A DNA stretch of 64,000 nucleotides, taken from assembly GCF_030811215.1 (NCBI RefSeq), contig NZ_JAUSQM010000001.1, positions 2,418,001 to 2,482,000 of the forward strand. Reading direction: 5' to 3'. The notes beneath the pieces were generated by a model. It saw nothing but the letters and a program-made list of their open reading frames with translations, did no database searches and was not told the origin of the DNA. Positions 19,001 through 28,102 of this stretch are shown here, in pieces; the stretch's first letter is position 1; each line of letters starts with the position of its first letter. Both the position numbers and the translations under genes were made by a program. The DNA comes from Nocardioides massiliensis. Lineage in GTDB: Bacteria > Actinomycetota > Actinomycetes > Propionibacteriales > Nocardioidaceae.

Positions 19001-19867
19001 ATGTCCGCGCCCGCCGACGCCGAGGCCCCGCTGAGGCCCGGCGTCCGCGTGCTCGGGCCGGACGACCTGCCGGCACTGCTGCGCCTGGTCGCGCAGGACC
19101 CCGTCACCCACGTCTTCGCGGAGTACCGCGCTCGCCTCACCCGTCTGGACCCCCGCTGGCTGGGGGGTGAGATGTGGGGGTACGTCGAGGACGGGCAGCT
19201 GGTCTCGGCCTGCCACGCGGCGGCGAACCTCGTGCCGGTGGCTGCCACCGACGCCGCGATCGAGGCGTTCGCCGGCCGCGCGCTCTCGCGCGGGCGGCGG
19301 TGCTCGACGATCGTCGGTCCGCGACCCGAGGTCGAGGGCCTGTGGGAGCGCCTCGGACCCGCCTGGGGCACCCCGCGCGAGCTGCGCTGGGACCAGCCGC
19401 ACCTGGTGATCGACCGCGCCCCCGACGTGGCACCCGACCCGCTGGTGCGCCCCACCGTCCCCGGCGACCTGGCCGTCCTCTACCCGGCCTGCGTGGCGAT
19501 GTATACCGAGGAGGTGGGCGTCTCGCCGGAGATCGGTGGTGGGGCCGACCTCTACCGCACCCGCGTCAGCCAGCTGATCTCTCGCGGCTGGTCCTTCGCC
19601 CGCATCGAGGACGGCCGGGTGGTCTTCAAGGCCGAGGTCGCCGCCGCGTCGCCCGCCGCCTGTCAGGTGCAGGGGGTCTGGGTCGCGCCCGAGCGCCGCG
19701 GTGAGGGCCTCGCCGCCCGCGGGATGGCTGCGGTGGTCGCGCACGCACGCGCCCAGATCGCGCCCGCGGTCTCCCTCTATGTCAACGGCCACAACGAACC
19801 CGCCCGCCGGACCTATGAACGGGTGGGGTTCGGTCCGGCGGGCGTGTTCTCGACGATCATGTTCTGA
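19001..19867 (+). CDS. GNAT-family protein with N-terminal DUF4081-like domain
   Basis: 288 residues. The N-terminal half (about 10-140) resembles the DUF4081 domain that accompanies a C-terminal GNAT acetyltransferase fold in actinobacteria. The GNAT acetyl-CoA loop is visible as VWVAPERRGEGLAARGMAA, followed by VSLYVNGHNEPARRTYERVGF. The substrate is unknown. It starts 13 bases after ispG and is a conserved follower of that gene. A perfect 13-bp inverted repeat lies in its last codons and may serve as terminator. Confidence 0.85.
   Translation: MSAPADAEAPLRPGVRVLGPDDLPALLRLVAQDPVTHVFAEYRARLTRLDPRWLGGEMWGYVEDGQLVSACHAAANLVPVAATDAAIEAFAGRALSRGRRCSTIVGPRPEVEGLWERLGPAWGTPRELRWDQPHLVIDRAPDVAPDPLVRPTVPGDLAVLYPACVAMYTEEVGVSPEIGGGADLYRTRVSQLISRGWSFARIEDGRVVFKAEVAAASPAACQVQGVWVAPERRGEGLAARGMAAVVAHARAQIAPAVSLYVNGHNEPARRTYERVGFGPAGVFSTIMF
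19801..19844. terminator. Inverted repeat inside the 3' end of the GNAT gene
   Basis: CGCCCGCCGGACC (19801-19813) pairs with its exact complement at 19832-19844 over an 18-base loop, ending 20 bases before the stop codon end. The next gene is convergent with an 11-base gap, so this coding hairpin may terminate one or both transcripts. Confidence 0.45.
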
Positions 19868-19877
19868 CCGCGGCACT

Positions 19878-20900
19878 TCAGAACTGCGGCTTCGGCTCCA
19901 GGTCGGAGATCCGCTCGCAGCCCCGGGGCAGGCACCGGATCCGAGCGGCCTGGCTGCGCCCGGCGGCGTACGTCACGAGCGCCCGAGGACCCTCGAAGAC
20001 CATGTCGCCGAACCAGCCGCTGGTGTGGAAGCGGGCCACGGCACGTCCGCCGACCCGGCGCAGCGCCACGTGGTTGGGTCCGAGGCCGTCGCTGAGGATG
20101 TGGACCGTGGCCATCATCCCGGTCGGGCCGAACGCGTCGACCCGGTCGGCGCAGCTGCGCCACAGCGTCTTCCGTGGCGCCGACAGCCGGACCACCCGCT
20201 GGCAGGCGTCCTGGTAGGGGTCGCCCTCGAGGAGCGCGAGCCGGTCGCTGGCGAGGTCGGCGCGGTAGCCGCGCCAGTTGCTGACGTGTTGCGTGCGGTT
20301 GGTGGTCGGGTTCCACCACCACGTCGAGGTGCGGTTCTTGTGGGTCTGGCTGACCAGCACGCGATGTGGGCCGGCAGCGAGGGTCTGCAGGTGGCCGGGG
20401 AAGCTGCGCTGCAGGATGCCGATGCCGGTGTCGACCGTGCGGACCGACAGCACGGTGCGTGCCCGGTAGGCGGTGGTGAAGACGACGCGGTTCAGGTCGC
20501 TGGACGCGATGACCTGCGCGGGCCGGTGGATCCGGGCGACGACCGAGACCTCGCCGTCGGGGGTGACCCGCGCGACCGTCGTACGCCGTGAGCGCTCGGC
20601 GCTGACCAGGTGGTCGCCATCCGCCTCGGTGCCGAGGACGGTGCGGTGTCCCTGGAGGTTGGTCGGGATGCGCTCGGACCCCACGACGAGGGTCGAGCCG
20701 TCGAAGTACGCCACGGAGCTGTCGGCGCCGCGCTTGAGCTTCGCGGGCTTGACCTCCGTCGAGGCGGGGGCCGAGGCGGGGGCGGCCTGCGCGGGTGCCA
20801 CGAGGGTGCCGGCGCAGAGAGCGAGGGCGAGGGCGCCCAGGGCGAGGGCAGGGACGCGACGCCGCGGTCGCCGGCCCGAGGACGTGAGCGATGAGTGCAT
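19878..20900 (-). CDS. Secreted protein of unknown function, beta-propeller-like
   Basis: 340 residues. ATG 20900 follows GGAGGAAG and begins a Sec signal peptide (residues 1-34, ending near AQAAPASAP). The mature part is rich in beta-strand-like segments with repeated patterns such as GSTLVVGSERIP, RTTVARVTPDGEVSVVARI and HILSDGLGPNHVALRRV, reminiscent of degenerate WD40/TolB-like blades. I see no catalytic motif. It converges with the GNAT gene and diverges from the three CHAP-type genes. Confidence 0.7.
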   Translation of the reverse strand: MHSSLTSSGRRPRRRVPALALGALALALCAGTLVAPAQAAPASAPASTEVKPAKLKRGADSSVAYFDGSTLVVGSERIPTNLQGHRTVLGTEADGDHLVSAERSRRTTVARVTPDGEVSVVARIHRPAQVIASSDLNRVVFTTAYRARTVLSVRTVDTGIGILQRSFPGHLQTLAAGPHRVLVSQTHKNRTSTWWWNPTTNRTQHVSNWRGYRADLASDRLALLEGDPYQDACQRVVRLSAPRKTLWRSCADRVDAFGPTGMMATVHILSDGLGPNHVALRRVGGRAVARFHTSGWFGDMVFEGPRALVTYAAGRSQAARIRCLPRGCERISDLEPKPQF

Positions 20901-21128
20901 GGGGTTCTTCCTCCACGAGTTCGGGGGAGCGCGGTGACTGCGTGCTCCATCCTTCTCGACGCGGTGGGTCCCAGGAAGGTTGCAACGCCGTGCCGCCTCG
21001 CGGCGCGGCGGGAGAGCAGAAACGCCTCCGGGACGCATGTGACGGGAGTGAACGCCGAGCGGAGGGGGTAGGGAGTCGGCGCCGGGGGCGTGCTCCCGGT
21101 CACACCTGATGCGCTTCTCGGAGGATCG

Positions 21129-22283
21129 ATGCACCTGCGTACCCGTGCCGCCGCGGCGACCGCGCTGCTGACTGTCGCCGGTCTGCTCGCCGCGCCACCG
21201 GCGAGCGCCGCCCCGCGTTCGACGAGCGTCGCCCTGGCGGTCAGCCAGGATGCTGCCCGCACGACCGAGGCCGTCGTGCTGCGCGGACGGGTCCGCCTGG
21301 CCGGCGGCGGCACTCCCGGGCGCGCCCGGGTCCGGATCGAGTCCCGGCGCCCGGGCGGCGCGTTCAGCACCGTCATGACCGTCCGTACCGGGCCGAAGGG
21401 ACGGTTCTTCGTCCAGCACCGCCCGTACGGCGCCCGCGACTACCGCGCCGTGGTCGTCCGCGACGCCGAGCGGGCAGCGTCGCGCTCGCCGGTGCGGCGG
21501 GTGGCGGTGCGCAAGGCCGGACGCACCCTGCCGGCCCGCGCGCAGCTGCTTCGATCCCGGCTCCGCGACGCGACCGGGCCGGCGCGGACCTACCGCCGCT
21601 TCGGCGCCCGCGTCGCCGCGCAGCCGTTCGCGCGTGGCCTGCTGGTGCGGTGGGGCAAGAACACCTCGCTCGTGGAGGGTGCGGTGCTGACTGAATACAC
21701 CCGCCGCGGGGGTGTGCGCGGACGCCTCGGCGCACCGGTCGCCGACGTCGACTGCCAGGGGCTCGATCGCGCCTGCCTGCAGCGGTTCCAGCGCGGCGCC
21801 ATCTACGTCCACCCCTCCGCGCCCCACCGGGTGACCAGCGTCGTGGGCGAGCGCCGCGTCGCCTCGCTGCTGGCCGCAGCCCAGGCGTGGTCCGGCTACC
21901 GCGAGCCGAGCTACCGCGGCGGCAAGTTCTCCCACTGGCAGGGCAACCGCAATGCCTGGTGTGGGTCGTTCCTGTCGTGGGCGAGTCACGCCAGCGGCAA
22001 CGGTGAGGCGTTCCCGCGCTCCGGAGTCTTCTCGGAGCAGGTCGCGATCATCCGCTCCCGTGGCCGGACCCACTCCCGTCCCCGCGTCGGATCGTTCGCG
22101 TTCATCAACTACTTCGGCAACGGCCGACCCACCCACGTCGGTCTCGTGACCGGGATCCGCAAGGACGGACGCATCGAGCTGATCGAGGGCAACGTGGCCA
22201 GCAACGGCGGCACCGGCCATCCGCGGGGCGTCTTCCCGATCGTCCGCTCGCCCGGGTCGGTCCTGTTCTATGCCTCGATGTGA
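21129..22283 (+). CDS. Secreted CHAP-type protein with Ig-like and LGFP-like modules, copy 1
   Basis: 384 residues. A signal peptide (1-28) is followed by an Ig-like/carboxypeptidase-regulatory-like domain (about 30-120), a linker, an LGFP-like repeat (GRLGAPV...QRFQRGAIY, about 195-235) and a C-terminal CHAP/NlpC-P60-like domain with Cys278 (AWCGSF) and His336 (PTHVGL). CHAP domains are usually peptidoglycan amidases or endopeptidases, and LGFP repeats bind cell envelopes, so a wall hydrolase is likely but unproved. GGAGGATCG precedes ATG 21129. It is the first of three tandem paralogues. Confidence 0.8.
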   Translation: MHLRTRAAAATALLTVAGLLAAPPASAAPRSTSVALAVSQDAARTTEAVVLRGRVRLAGGGTPGRARVRIESRRPGGAFSTVMTVRTGPKGRFFVQHRPYGARDYRAVVVRDAERAASRSPVRRVAVRKAGRTLPARAQLLRSRLRDATGPARTYRRFGARVAAQPFARGLLVRWGKNTSLVEGAVLTEYTRRGGVRGRLGAPVADVDCQGLDRACLQRFQRGAIYVHPSAPHRVTSVVGERRVASLLAAAQAWSGYREPSYRGGKFSHWQGNRNAWCGSFLSWASHASGNGEAFPRSGVFSEQVAIIRSRGRTHSRPRVGSFAFINYFGNGRPTHVGLVTGIRKDGRIELIEGNVASNGGTGHPRGVFPIVRSPGSVLFYASM

Positions 22284-22371
22284 TCGGCCCGGGTTTGGCC
22301 GGCCCGTCCCGCATGAGCGACCCTGGAGTGCCCCGCCCCGACCATCTCGGAAGTCCGAGCGAGGAGACCTG

Positions 22372-23565
22372 ATGACCGTCCCTGTCGCGCCACGCGCGTC
22401 CGCCCGACGCGCCGCCGGCTCCGGCGCCCGCCGCTGGGCATCGGCTACCGCCGCCCTCGCGCTCGTCGCCCCGCTGCTCGCCCTGATCGCCGCAGCGCCC
22501 GCCTCGGCGAGCGGCGCCGCCGTGTCGCTGCGGATCAACCAGGGCGACGTACGCGGAAGCGAGATGCTGCTCGTGCAGGGTCGCGCCCTGGTCGACGGCA
22601 AGGCGCCGGGCCGGGTCCGCATCGCGCTCGTCGCCCGCAAGCCCGGCGGCAGGTTCACCCGGGTGCGGGTCACCCGCACCGGCCCCGCGGGTCGCTACAG
22701 CATCCAGCATCGGCGCGCCGCCACCACGCAGTACCGCGCCCGTCTCGAGCGTCCGAACGGTTCGCTGATCGCGAGCTCGCGGATCGTGACCGTCGAGCGG
22801 CGCACCGCGGCCCGCCGGCTCGAGGAGCGGCGCGCAGCCTGGGGCAAGGCCCTGGGAGCGGCGCGGAGCAACGTACGCACGGTCAACAGGTTCCGCAGCC
22901 GCGTGCGTTTCGTCGAGCACGCCCGCGGCATCATCGCCCAGGTCGGCGCCAACAGCTCGGTCGTGCAGGGTGCGATCCTCCAGGCCTACCGCCGCAACGG
23001 CGCCGTGACCGGCCGGCTCGGTGCGCCGGTCGGTGACCAGCACTGCCAGCTGACCGGCAACGGCTGCCTGCAGCGCTTCCAGCGCGGCGCGATCTACCGC
23101 AACCCGCAGGCTCCCCGCCCGCTGGTGGTCGTGAGCGGTCACCCGCCGGCGCGGGCGGCCTATATCGCCGTGGGGCGTTCGCAGATCGGGTACGTCGAGC
23201 CGGCGTACCGCAAGAGCAAGTTCAACGCCTGGATGGGCAGCAACCGTGCCTGGTGCGGGTTCTTCCAGTCGTGGGTGAGCCGGGCCAGCGGCAACGGCGA
23301 CTGGTTCCCGGCGGCCAAGCACTTCGATACCCAGGTGGCGCGGGTCTACGCGCGCGGCACGAAGCTGCGCGGACCGCGGGTCGGCGCCATCGTGTTCTTC
23401 GACAACCACGGCTACGGACGTCCCAGCCACGTCGGCTACATCACCGCGGTGCACGCCAACGGCACCATCACGACGCTGGAGGGCAACACCGGTCCTCGGC
23501 ACGCGCGTGGCATCGTGGAGTCCGTACGCTCGACCTACAACGTTCATTCCTACTGGATGCCGTGA
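22372..23565 (+). CDS. Secreted CHAP-type protein with Ig-like and LGFP-like modules, copy 2
   Basis: 397 residues, the same architecture as the preceding gene: signal peptide (about 1-47), Ig-like domain (about 48-145), an Arg/Ala-rich helical linker, LGFP-like repeat (GRLGAPV...CLQRFQRGAIY) and CHAP domain with Cys295 (AWCGFF) and His353 (PSHVGYI). GAGGAGACCTG precedes ATG 22372. The stop overlaps the GTG of copy 3 by four bases, suggesting coupled expression. Divergence between copies indicates an old duplication. Confidence 0.8.
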   Translation: MTVPVAPRASARRAAGSGARRWASATAALALVAPLLALIAAAPASASGAAVSLRINQGDVRGSEMLLVQGRALVDGKAPGRVRIALVARKPGGRFTRVRVTRTGPAGRYSIQHRRAATTQYRARLERPNGSLIASSRIVTVERRTAARRLEERRAAWGKALGAARSNVRTVNRFRSRVRFVEHARGIIAQVGANSSVVQGAILQAYRRNGAVTGRLGAPVGDQHCQLTGNGCLQRFQRGAIYRNPQAPRPLVVVSGHPPARAAYIAVGRSQIGYVEPAYRKSKFNAWMGSNRAWCGFFQSWVSRASGNGDWFPAAKHFDTQVARVYARGTKLRGPRVGAIVFFDNHGYGRPSHVGYITAVHANGTITTLEGNTGPRHARGIVESVRSTYNVHSYWMP

Positions 23566-24395
23566 TCACGCTGATGCTGACGAACACCGTCCCTGTCGCC
23601 CGACCTGCCGCCCGCCGCGCTCCGCGCCTACGGCGCCTCCTCGCTGGAGCCGCCGGGATGGCCCTCGCCCTCACCGGTGCCCTGCCGCTCGCGGCCGCGC
23701 CCGCCCCTGCGGCGGCCGCGCCTCAGGTCGTGCACGCGAAGGCCAAGTTCGCCCCGGCGTCGTACGCCGTCACGGGCCCCATCGGCAAGCGCTACCGCAA
23801 GCTCGGCGGCGCCAACGGTCGGCTCGGGGCCCCCATCGGCCCGCAGCGGTGCCACAAGCCGACCGGCGTGTGCTCGCAGCGGTTCAAGCGCGGCGCGATC
23901 ATTCACGACCGCGACGCCATCAAGAAGGTCGTGCACGCCTTCGGCAAGCCGCAGCGTGCCGCCTACCTCGCGGTCGCGCGGGCCTACGTCGGCTACCGCG
24001 AGCCAAGGGTCCGCGGGAGCAAGTGGAACGAGTGGATCGGCAACGACCGCGCCTGGTGCGGGTTCTTCAACGCCTGGGTGAGCCGGGCCTCCCTCAACGG
24101 CAACCGCTACCCGAAGGCCGACCACTACACCAAGCAGATCGCCGTGATGCGCCAGCGCGGCACGATGCTGAAGAAGCCGCAGCGCGGCGCGTTCATGTTC
24201 ATCGACCGCGTCGGCAACGGCAAGCCCGCCCACGGCGGCCTCATCGTGCGCGTGAAGAAGAACGGCGACGTCGTCACCATCGACGGCAACGCCCCGCACC
24301 CCAAGAGCAACACGCGCAAGGGCCGTCGCTACGTCGTCCAGCGCAGCCAGGACACCAGCCAGGCCGTCATGTACTGGCGCCCCCCGGGCTGGTGA
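23562..24395 (+). CDS. Secreted CHAP-type protein, short copy 3 lacking the Ig-like domain
   Basis: 277 residues from GTG 23562, which overlaps the stop of copy 2; ATG 23574 would shorten it by four. A signal peptide (about 1-55) is followed directly by the LGFP-like repeat (GRLGAPIGPQRC...QRFKRGAII) and the CHAP domain with Cys166 (AWCGFF) and His224 (PAHGGLI). The N-terminal Ig-like domain of its neighbours is missing. The last residue of the conserved CHAP motif differs (HGG rather than HVG). It probably acts in the same envelope process. Confidence 0.8.
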   Translation: MITLMLTNTVPVARPAARRAPRLRRLLAGAAGMALALTGALPLAAAPAPAAAAPQVVHAKAKFAPASYAVTGPIGKRYRKLGGANGRLGAPIGPQRCHKPTGVCSQRFKRGAIIHDRDAIKKVVHAFGKPQRAAYLAVARAYVGYREPRVRGSKWNEWIGNDRAWCGFFNAWVSRASLNGNRYPKADHYTKQIAVMRQRGTMLKKPQRGAFMFIDRVGNGKPAHGGLIVRVKKNGDVVTIDGNAPHPKSNTRKGRRYVVQRSQDTSQAVMYWRPPGW

Positions 24396-24427
24396 CGGGC
24401 CGATAGCAGTCCCGGACGAACGGGTCG

Positions 24428-24433
24428 TAGCCT
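24428..24433 (+). promoter_or_regulatory. -10 element for leaderless proS transcript
   Basis: TAGCCT ends seven bases before the proS ATG, with no Shine-Dalgarno sequence between. Confidence 0.45.
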
Positions 24434-24440
24434 TGCGCGC

Positions 24441-26219
24441 ATGATCCTGAGGATGTCGAGCCTGTTCGTCCGGACGCTGCGCGATGACCCCGCCGACGCG
24501 GAGGTGCCCAGCCACCGGCTGCTCGTGCGGGCGGGCTACATCCGGCGTACGGCGCCGGGGATCTACACCTGGCTCCCGCTCGGCCTGCGGGTTTACCGCA
24601 AGATCGAGGCGATCGTGCGCGAGGAGATGGACGCCATCGGCGCCCAGGAGCTGCAGTTCCCCGCGCTGCTGCCGCGCGAGCCCTATGAGGCCACCGACCG
24701 GTGGACGGAGTACGGCGACACGCTCTTCCGCCTGCAGGACCGCAAGGGCGCCGACTACCTGCTCGGCCCGACCCACGAGGAGCTGTTCACCCTCGTGGTG
24801 AAGGACCTGTACTCCTCCTACAAGGACCTGCCGGTCTGGCTCTACCAGATCCAGACGAAGTACCGCGACGAGGCGCGACCCCGTGCGGGCCTGATGCGTG
24901 GGCGCGAGTTCGTCATGAAGGACTCCTACTCCTTCGACATCGACGACGCCGGCCTGCAGCGCTCCTACGAGGCCCACCGCGCGGCCTACATCCGGATCTT
25001 CGACCGGCTCGGCTTCGACTACGTCATCGTCGAGGCGACCTCGGGGGCGATGGGCGGCTCGCGGAGCGAGGAGTTCCTCGCCCGGCTCGACGTCGGGGAG
25101 GACACCTTCGTCGTGAGCCCCGGCGGATACGCCGCCAACGTGGAGGCGGTGACGACGCCGGTGCCGGACCCGGTCCCCTTCGACGACGTCCCGGCCGCGC
25201 ACGCCGAGGACACCCCTGACACCCCGACGATCGCCACCCTCGTCGACCACCTCAACACCGCGTTCCCGCGCGAGGACCGGCCGTGGCAGGCCTCCGACAC
25301 GCTGAAGAACGTGCTGATGGTGCTGCACCACCCCGACGGCACGACCGAGCCGCTGGCGATCGGCCTGCCCGGCGACCGCGAGGTCGACGCCAAGCGGCTG
25401 CACGCCCAGCTCGAGCCCGCCGAGGTCGAGCCGATGACCGACGAGCAGCTGGCGAAGTTCCCCGCGCTGGTGAAGGGTTACATCGGTCCGGCCCATGACG
25501 GTCGCACCGTCCTGGGGGAGGAGTCGGAGTCCGGCATCCGCTACCTCGTCGACCCCCGCGTGGTGGAGGGGACCCGCTGGGTCACCGGTGCCAACGTTGC
25601 GGGCAAGCACGTCCTCGACCTGGTCTACGGCCGGGACTTCGTCGCCGACGGCACGATCGAGGCGGCCGAGGTCCGCGCCGGCGACCCCTCGCCTGACGGC
25701 TCGGGTCCGATGGAGATCGCCCGCGGCGTCGAGATGGGCCATGTGTTCCAGCTCGGACGCAAGTACGCCGAGGCGCTCGGGCTGCAGGTGCTCGACGAGA
25801 ACGGCAAGCTCGTCACGGTCACGATGGGGTCGTACGGCGTGGGGGTGTCCCGCGCCGTCGCCGTCACCGCGGAATACAACCACGACGAGTCCGGGCTGCG
25901 GTGGCCGCGCGCGGTCGCACCCGCCGACGTCCACGTGGTCGCCGCCGGCAAGGACGCCGAGATCCTCGCCGCCGCGGAGCGGGCGGTGGAGGAGATGTCT
26001 GCGCTCGGTCTCGACGTCCTCTTCGACGACCGCACCGGCAAGGTCAGCCCCGGCGTGAAGTTCAAGGACGCCGAGCTGATCGGCGTCCCGACCATCGTCG
26101 TGGTGGGCAAGGGCGTCGCCACCGGCGTGGCCGAGATCAAGGATCGCGTGACGGGCGAGCGTGAGGAGGTCGCGCTGGGCGACCTCGCCGCCCGGGTGCG
26201 GGCTGTGGTCGACGCCTGA
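24441..26219 (+). CDS. proS: Prolyl-tRNA synthetase (bacterial type)
   Basis: 592 residues, charging tRNA-Pro. The class II core shows [12 protein letters not shown] (motif 1 region), [20 protein letters not shown] (motif 2) and [14 protein letters not shown] (motif 3). A long insertion (about 225-400) corresponds to the INS editing domain that removes mischarged alanine, typical of the bacterial form, and a C-terminal anticodon-binding domain follows. ATG 24441 is chosen; the sixth-codon ATG (24456) is possible. It stands alone, with hairpin structures downstream. Confidence 0.95.
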   Translation: MILRMSSLFVRTLRDDPADAEVPSHRLLVRAGYIRRTAPGIYTWLPLGLRVYRKIEAIVREEMDAIGAQELQFPALLPREPYEATDRWTEYGDTLFRLQDRKGADYLLGPTHEELFTLVVKDLYSSYKDLPVWLYQIQTKYRDEARPRAGLMRGREFVMKDSYSFDIDDAGLQRSYEAHRAAYIRIFDRLGFDYVIVEATSGAMGGSRSEEFLARLDVGEDTFVVSPGGYAANVEAVTTPVPDPVPFDDVPAAHAEDTPDTPTIATLVDHLNTAFPREDRPWQASDTLKNVLMVLHHPDGTTEPLAIGLPGDREVDAKRLHAQLEPAEVEPMTDEQLAKFPALVKGYIGPAHDGRTVLGEESESGIRYLVDPRVVEGTRWVTGANVAGKHVLDLVYGRDFVADGTIEAAEVRAGDPSPDGSGPMEIARGVEMGHVFQLGRKYAEALGLQVLDENGKLVTVTMGSYGVGVSRAVAVTAEYNHDESGLRWPRAVAPADVHVVAAGKDAEILAAAERAVEEMSALGLDVLFDDRTGKVSPGVKFKDAELIGVPTIVVVGKGVATGVAEIKDRVTGEREEVALGDLAARVRAVVDA

Positions 26220-26233
26220 GCCCCGCGCGTCGG

Positions 26234-26301
26234 TTGCACGATCCTGCAGCGCAGCGCCCCGTCGCGGTTCTCTATGGCCGGCGAAGTTGCACGATCGTGC
26301 A
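26234..26301. promoter_or_regulatory. Two copies of a TGCACGATC palindrome
   Basis: TGCACGATCCTGCA (26235-26248) is followed about 53 bases later by the perfect 14-bp palindrome TGCACGATCGTGCA (26288-26301); both sit in a longer shared context GTTGCACGATC. Tandem palindromes suggest an operator for a dimeric regulator. The target gene and the regulator are not visible. Confidence 0.45.
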
Positions 26302-26449
26302 GTGCGAAGACGTGAACCCCTCGAGGGGTTACACCCCACACCTCGGCGGGGCACCATCGAGGCTGTCGGCTGCGACGAGTCGCGGGATCGTCGCCAGCCC
26401 GGTGGGCCAGCCGCCATCTCGGGGCGGCTGGGACACAGCACTCCTCGTT

Positions 26450-26483
26450 CGACAGGGTCCGCGGCACGCCGCGGACCCTGTCG
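26450..26483. terminator. 16-bp perfect inverted repeat downstream of proS
   Basis: CGACAGGGTCCGCGGC pairs with its exact complement across two bases (26450-26465 / 26468-26483). No T-run follows on either strand. It is the strongest hairpin between proS and the next gene, about 230 bases after the proS stop. The rest of 26220-26600 shows no supportable gene. Confidence 0.55.
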
Positions 26484-26601
26484 TCACTGCACCCCCGCCC
26501 GGAGAACCCCCGCCCCGGGGACTCGTCCGCGCGAAGGAACCGCTTCGTCCGCGAGGACGATGTGCCGCCTCGGTGGGCTCTCGAGGATGGCGGCATGTCG
26601 T

Positions 26602-27630
26602 CTGCAGAACGGCACTGTCCTGCGCCGGATCGCGGTCCCGAAGGGACATCTCTAAGTCGAGAACGGGGCGGGCTCCTTCGGCGTGACCGGACCGGTCGAC
26701 GCCGAGATCTCCCCGGACGGATCGAAGGTCGCCTACCACCAGGTGCGCTACCCGTCCATCTCCTCACCGGCCGACGTCCGCACCGCGTTCACCGACACCA
26801 CCGGACTCTCGAGCGTGGAGAAGTACGGCATCGTGCTCGGCGACGAGTTCGCCTGGCTCGGCAACTCCCGTGGAGTCCTGGTCGACGGGGACATCCACGT
26901 CTACGAGCTGGGCCGCAACTCCCAGTCGCGACTGTGGTTCAACCAGGCGGAGGTGACCAGGGACTACGGGGACACGCCGGGCTTCCCCCAGGTCTCGCGC
27001 GACGGTCGGTTGGTGGCCTGGACCAGCTACACCACCGGCCGGATCCTGTTGGCGCGCGTCAACGGGGACGTGCGGACCTCGGTGCCCGGAACCCCGACCG
27101 CGTTGTGCGGCCTCGCCGGGGAGGACGCACCCCTCGAGCACCCTCACTTCTCTCCCGACTCGACCTCGATGCTGTGGCAGGAGAACGGCAACGAGGTCTG
27201 GATCGGCTGGGACTTCGAGGCGTCACCCGAGTGCGGCAGCGCCCAGTTCAAGCGGCTTCTGAGCAACGCCACCCAACCGGACTGGTCGGCCGCGAAGTAC
27301 GACGTCACGCCCGAGCCGCGCGTCCAGCCGAAGCCGAAGACGGCCAAGCAGGTGCTGAAGCTCCGCAAGCGTCCGGCCATCCGCGGGCAGGCACGTGTCG
27401 GCAGCACCTTGCGGGCGACGCGGGGGGCCTGGACCGGCAAGCCCACGCGCTACGCCTTCCGATGGTTCCGCGGGACTGCGCCGATCCGCGGCCGGGCGGG
27501 TGCCAAGCGCACGTACGTCGTGCGCCGCGTCGACCGCGGTCGTCAGCTCTCGGTGCGGGTCACGGTCCGGAAGGCGGGGGTCCGCGGCCTGAACGCGGCG
27601 CGGAGCAAGGTCGTGCGGGTGCGGCGCTGA
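26602..27630 (+). pseudogene. Decayed secreted protein: PD40/TolB-like propeller plus Ig-like domain
   Basis: The frame from GTG 26683 encodes 315 residues with three PD40-like motifs (AEISPDGSKVAYH, FPQVSRDGRLVAW, HPHFSPDSTSMLW) and a C-terminal Ig-like module typical of actinobacterial surface proteins (VGSTLRATRGAW ... YAFRWFRG). No signal peptide or proper N-terminus exists. In the same frame the preceding codons read LQNGTVLRRIAVPKGHL, then TAA at 26653-26655, then VENGAGSFGVTGPVDAE, which looks like one continuous protein broken by a nonsense codon. Further upstream similarity moves to another frame or is lost. I infer a 5'-degraded remnant; translation of the remaining frame from GTG 26683 is possible. 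Confidence 0.55.
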
Positions 27631-27658
27631 CCGCGCGCAGCCTGGCGGAGACGGCTGT

Positions 27659-28102
27659 CTATCCGACGCGTTCGGGCAGCCCCGGCCAGGTGGCCGGTTC
27701 GGCACCCAGCGCGATCGCTCGCCCGGCACTCTCGAGCAGAGCCTGCAGCGCCCACTGGCGGGCCGCTCCCCACGTGGCGCCGGCCGCGGTGGCATAGACC
27801 GCGCAGCAGTCCTCCTCGAGCTGGCGGGCGCGGCCGCGCAGCCCCGCCGCGCTGGTGAGCTCGCGCGGGTCGTCGTACGTCGGGAAGGCCGCGACCGGCT
27901 CAGCGCCGCGGTCGCGCAGCATCCGGACGAGCTGGTCGCGGCGCCCGCGGTGGAGGACGTAGCCGGCGCGCAGCAGACCGGCGAGCTGCGGCTGGGCGGC
28001 GGTGGAGGTGCGAGCGCCGAGGAAGCCGAGCAGATGGACGGCCGCGTGCTCCGCGGCGAGGGCGTCCTGCAGAGCGTCGACGGGCGTGAGACTGGTGCTC
28101 AC
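27659..28102 (-). CDS. Ferritin-like DUF4439 family protein
   Basis: 147 residues, predicted all-helical and alanine-rich, with DALQDALAAEHAAVHLLGFLGAR at the start and the DDPRELTSAAGLRGRA and LEEDCCAVY segments typical of actinobacterial DUF4439 ferritin-like proteins. Metal binding is possible but the ligand set is not obvious. GTG 28102 overlaps the stop of the upstream lipoprotein by four bases, so the two are coupled and probably interact. Confidence 0.7.
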   Translation of the reverse strand: MSTSLTPVDALQDALAAEHAAVHLLGFLGARTSTAAQPQLAGLLRAGYVLHRGRRDQLVRMLRDRGAEPVAAFPTYDDPRELTSAAGLRGRARQLEEDCCAVYATAAGATWGAARQWALQALLESAGRAIALGAEPATWPGLPERVG

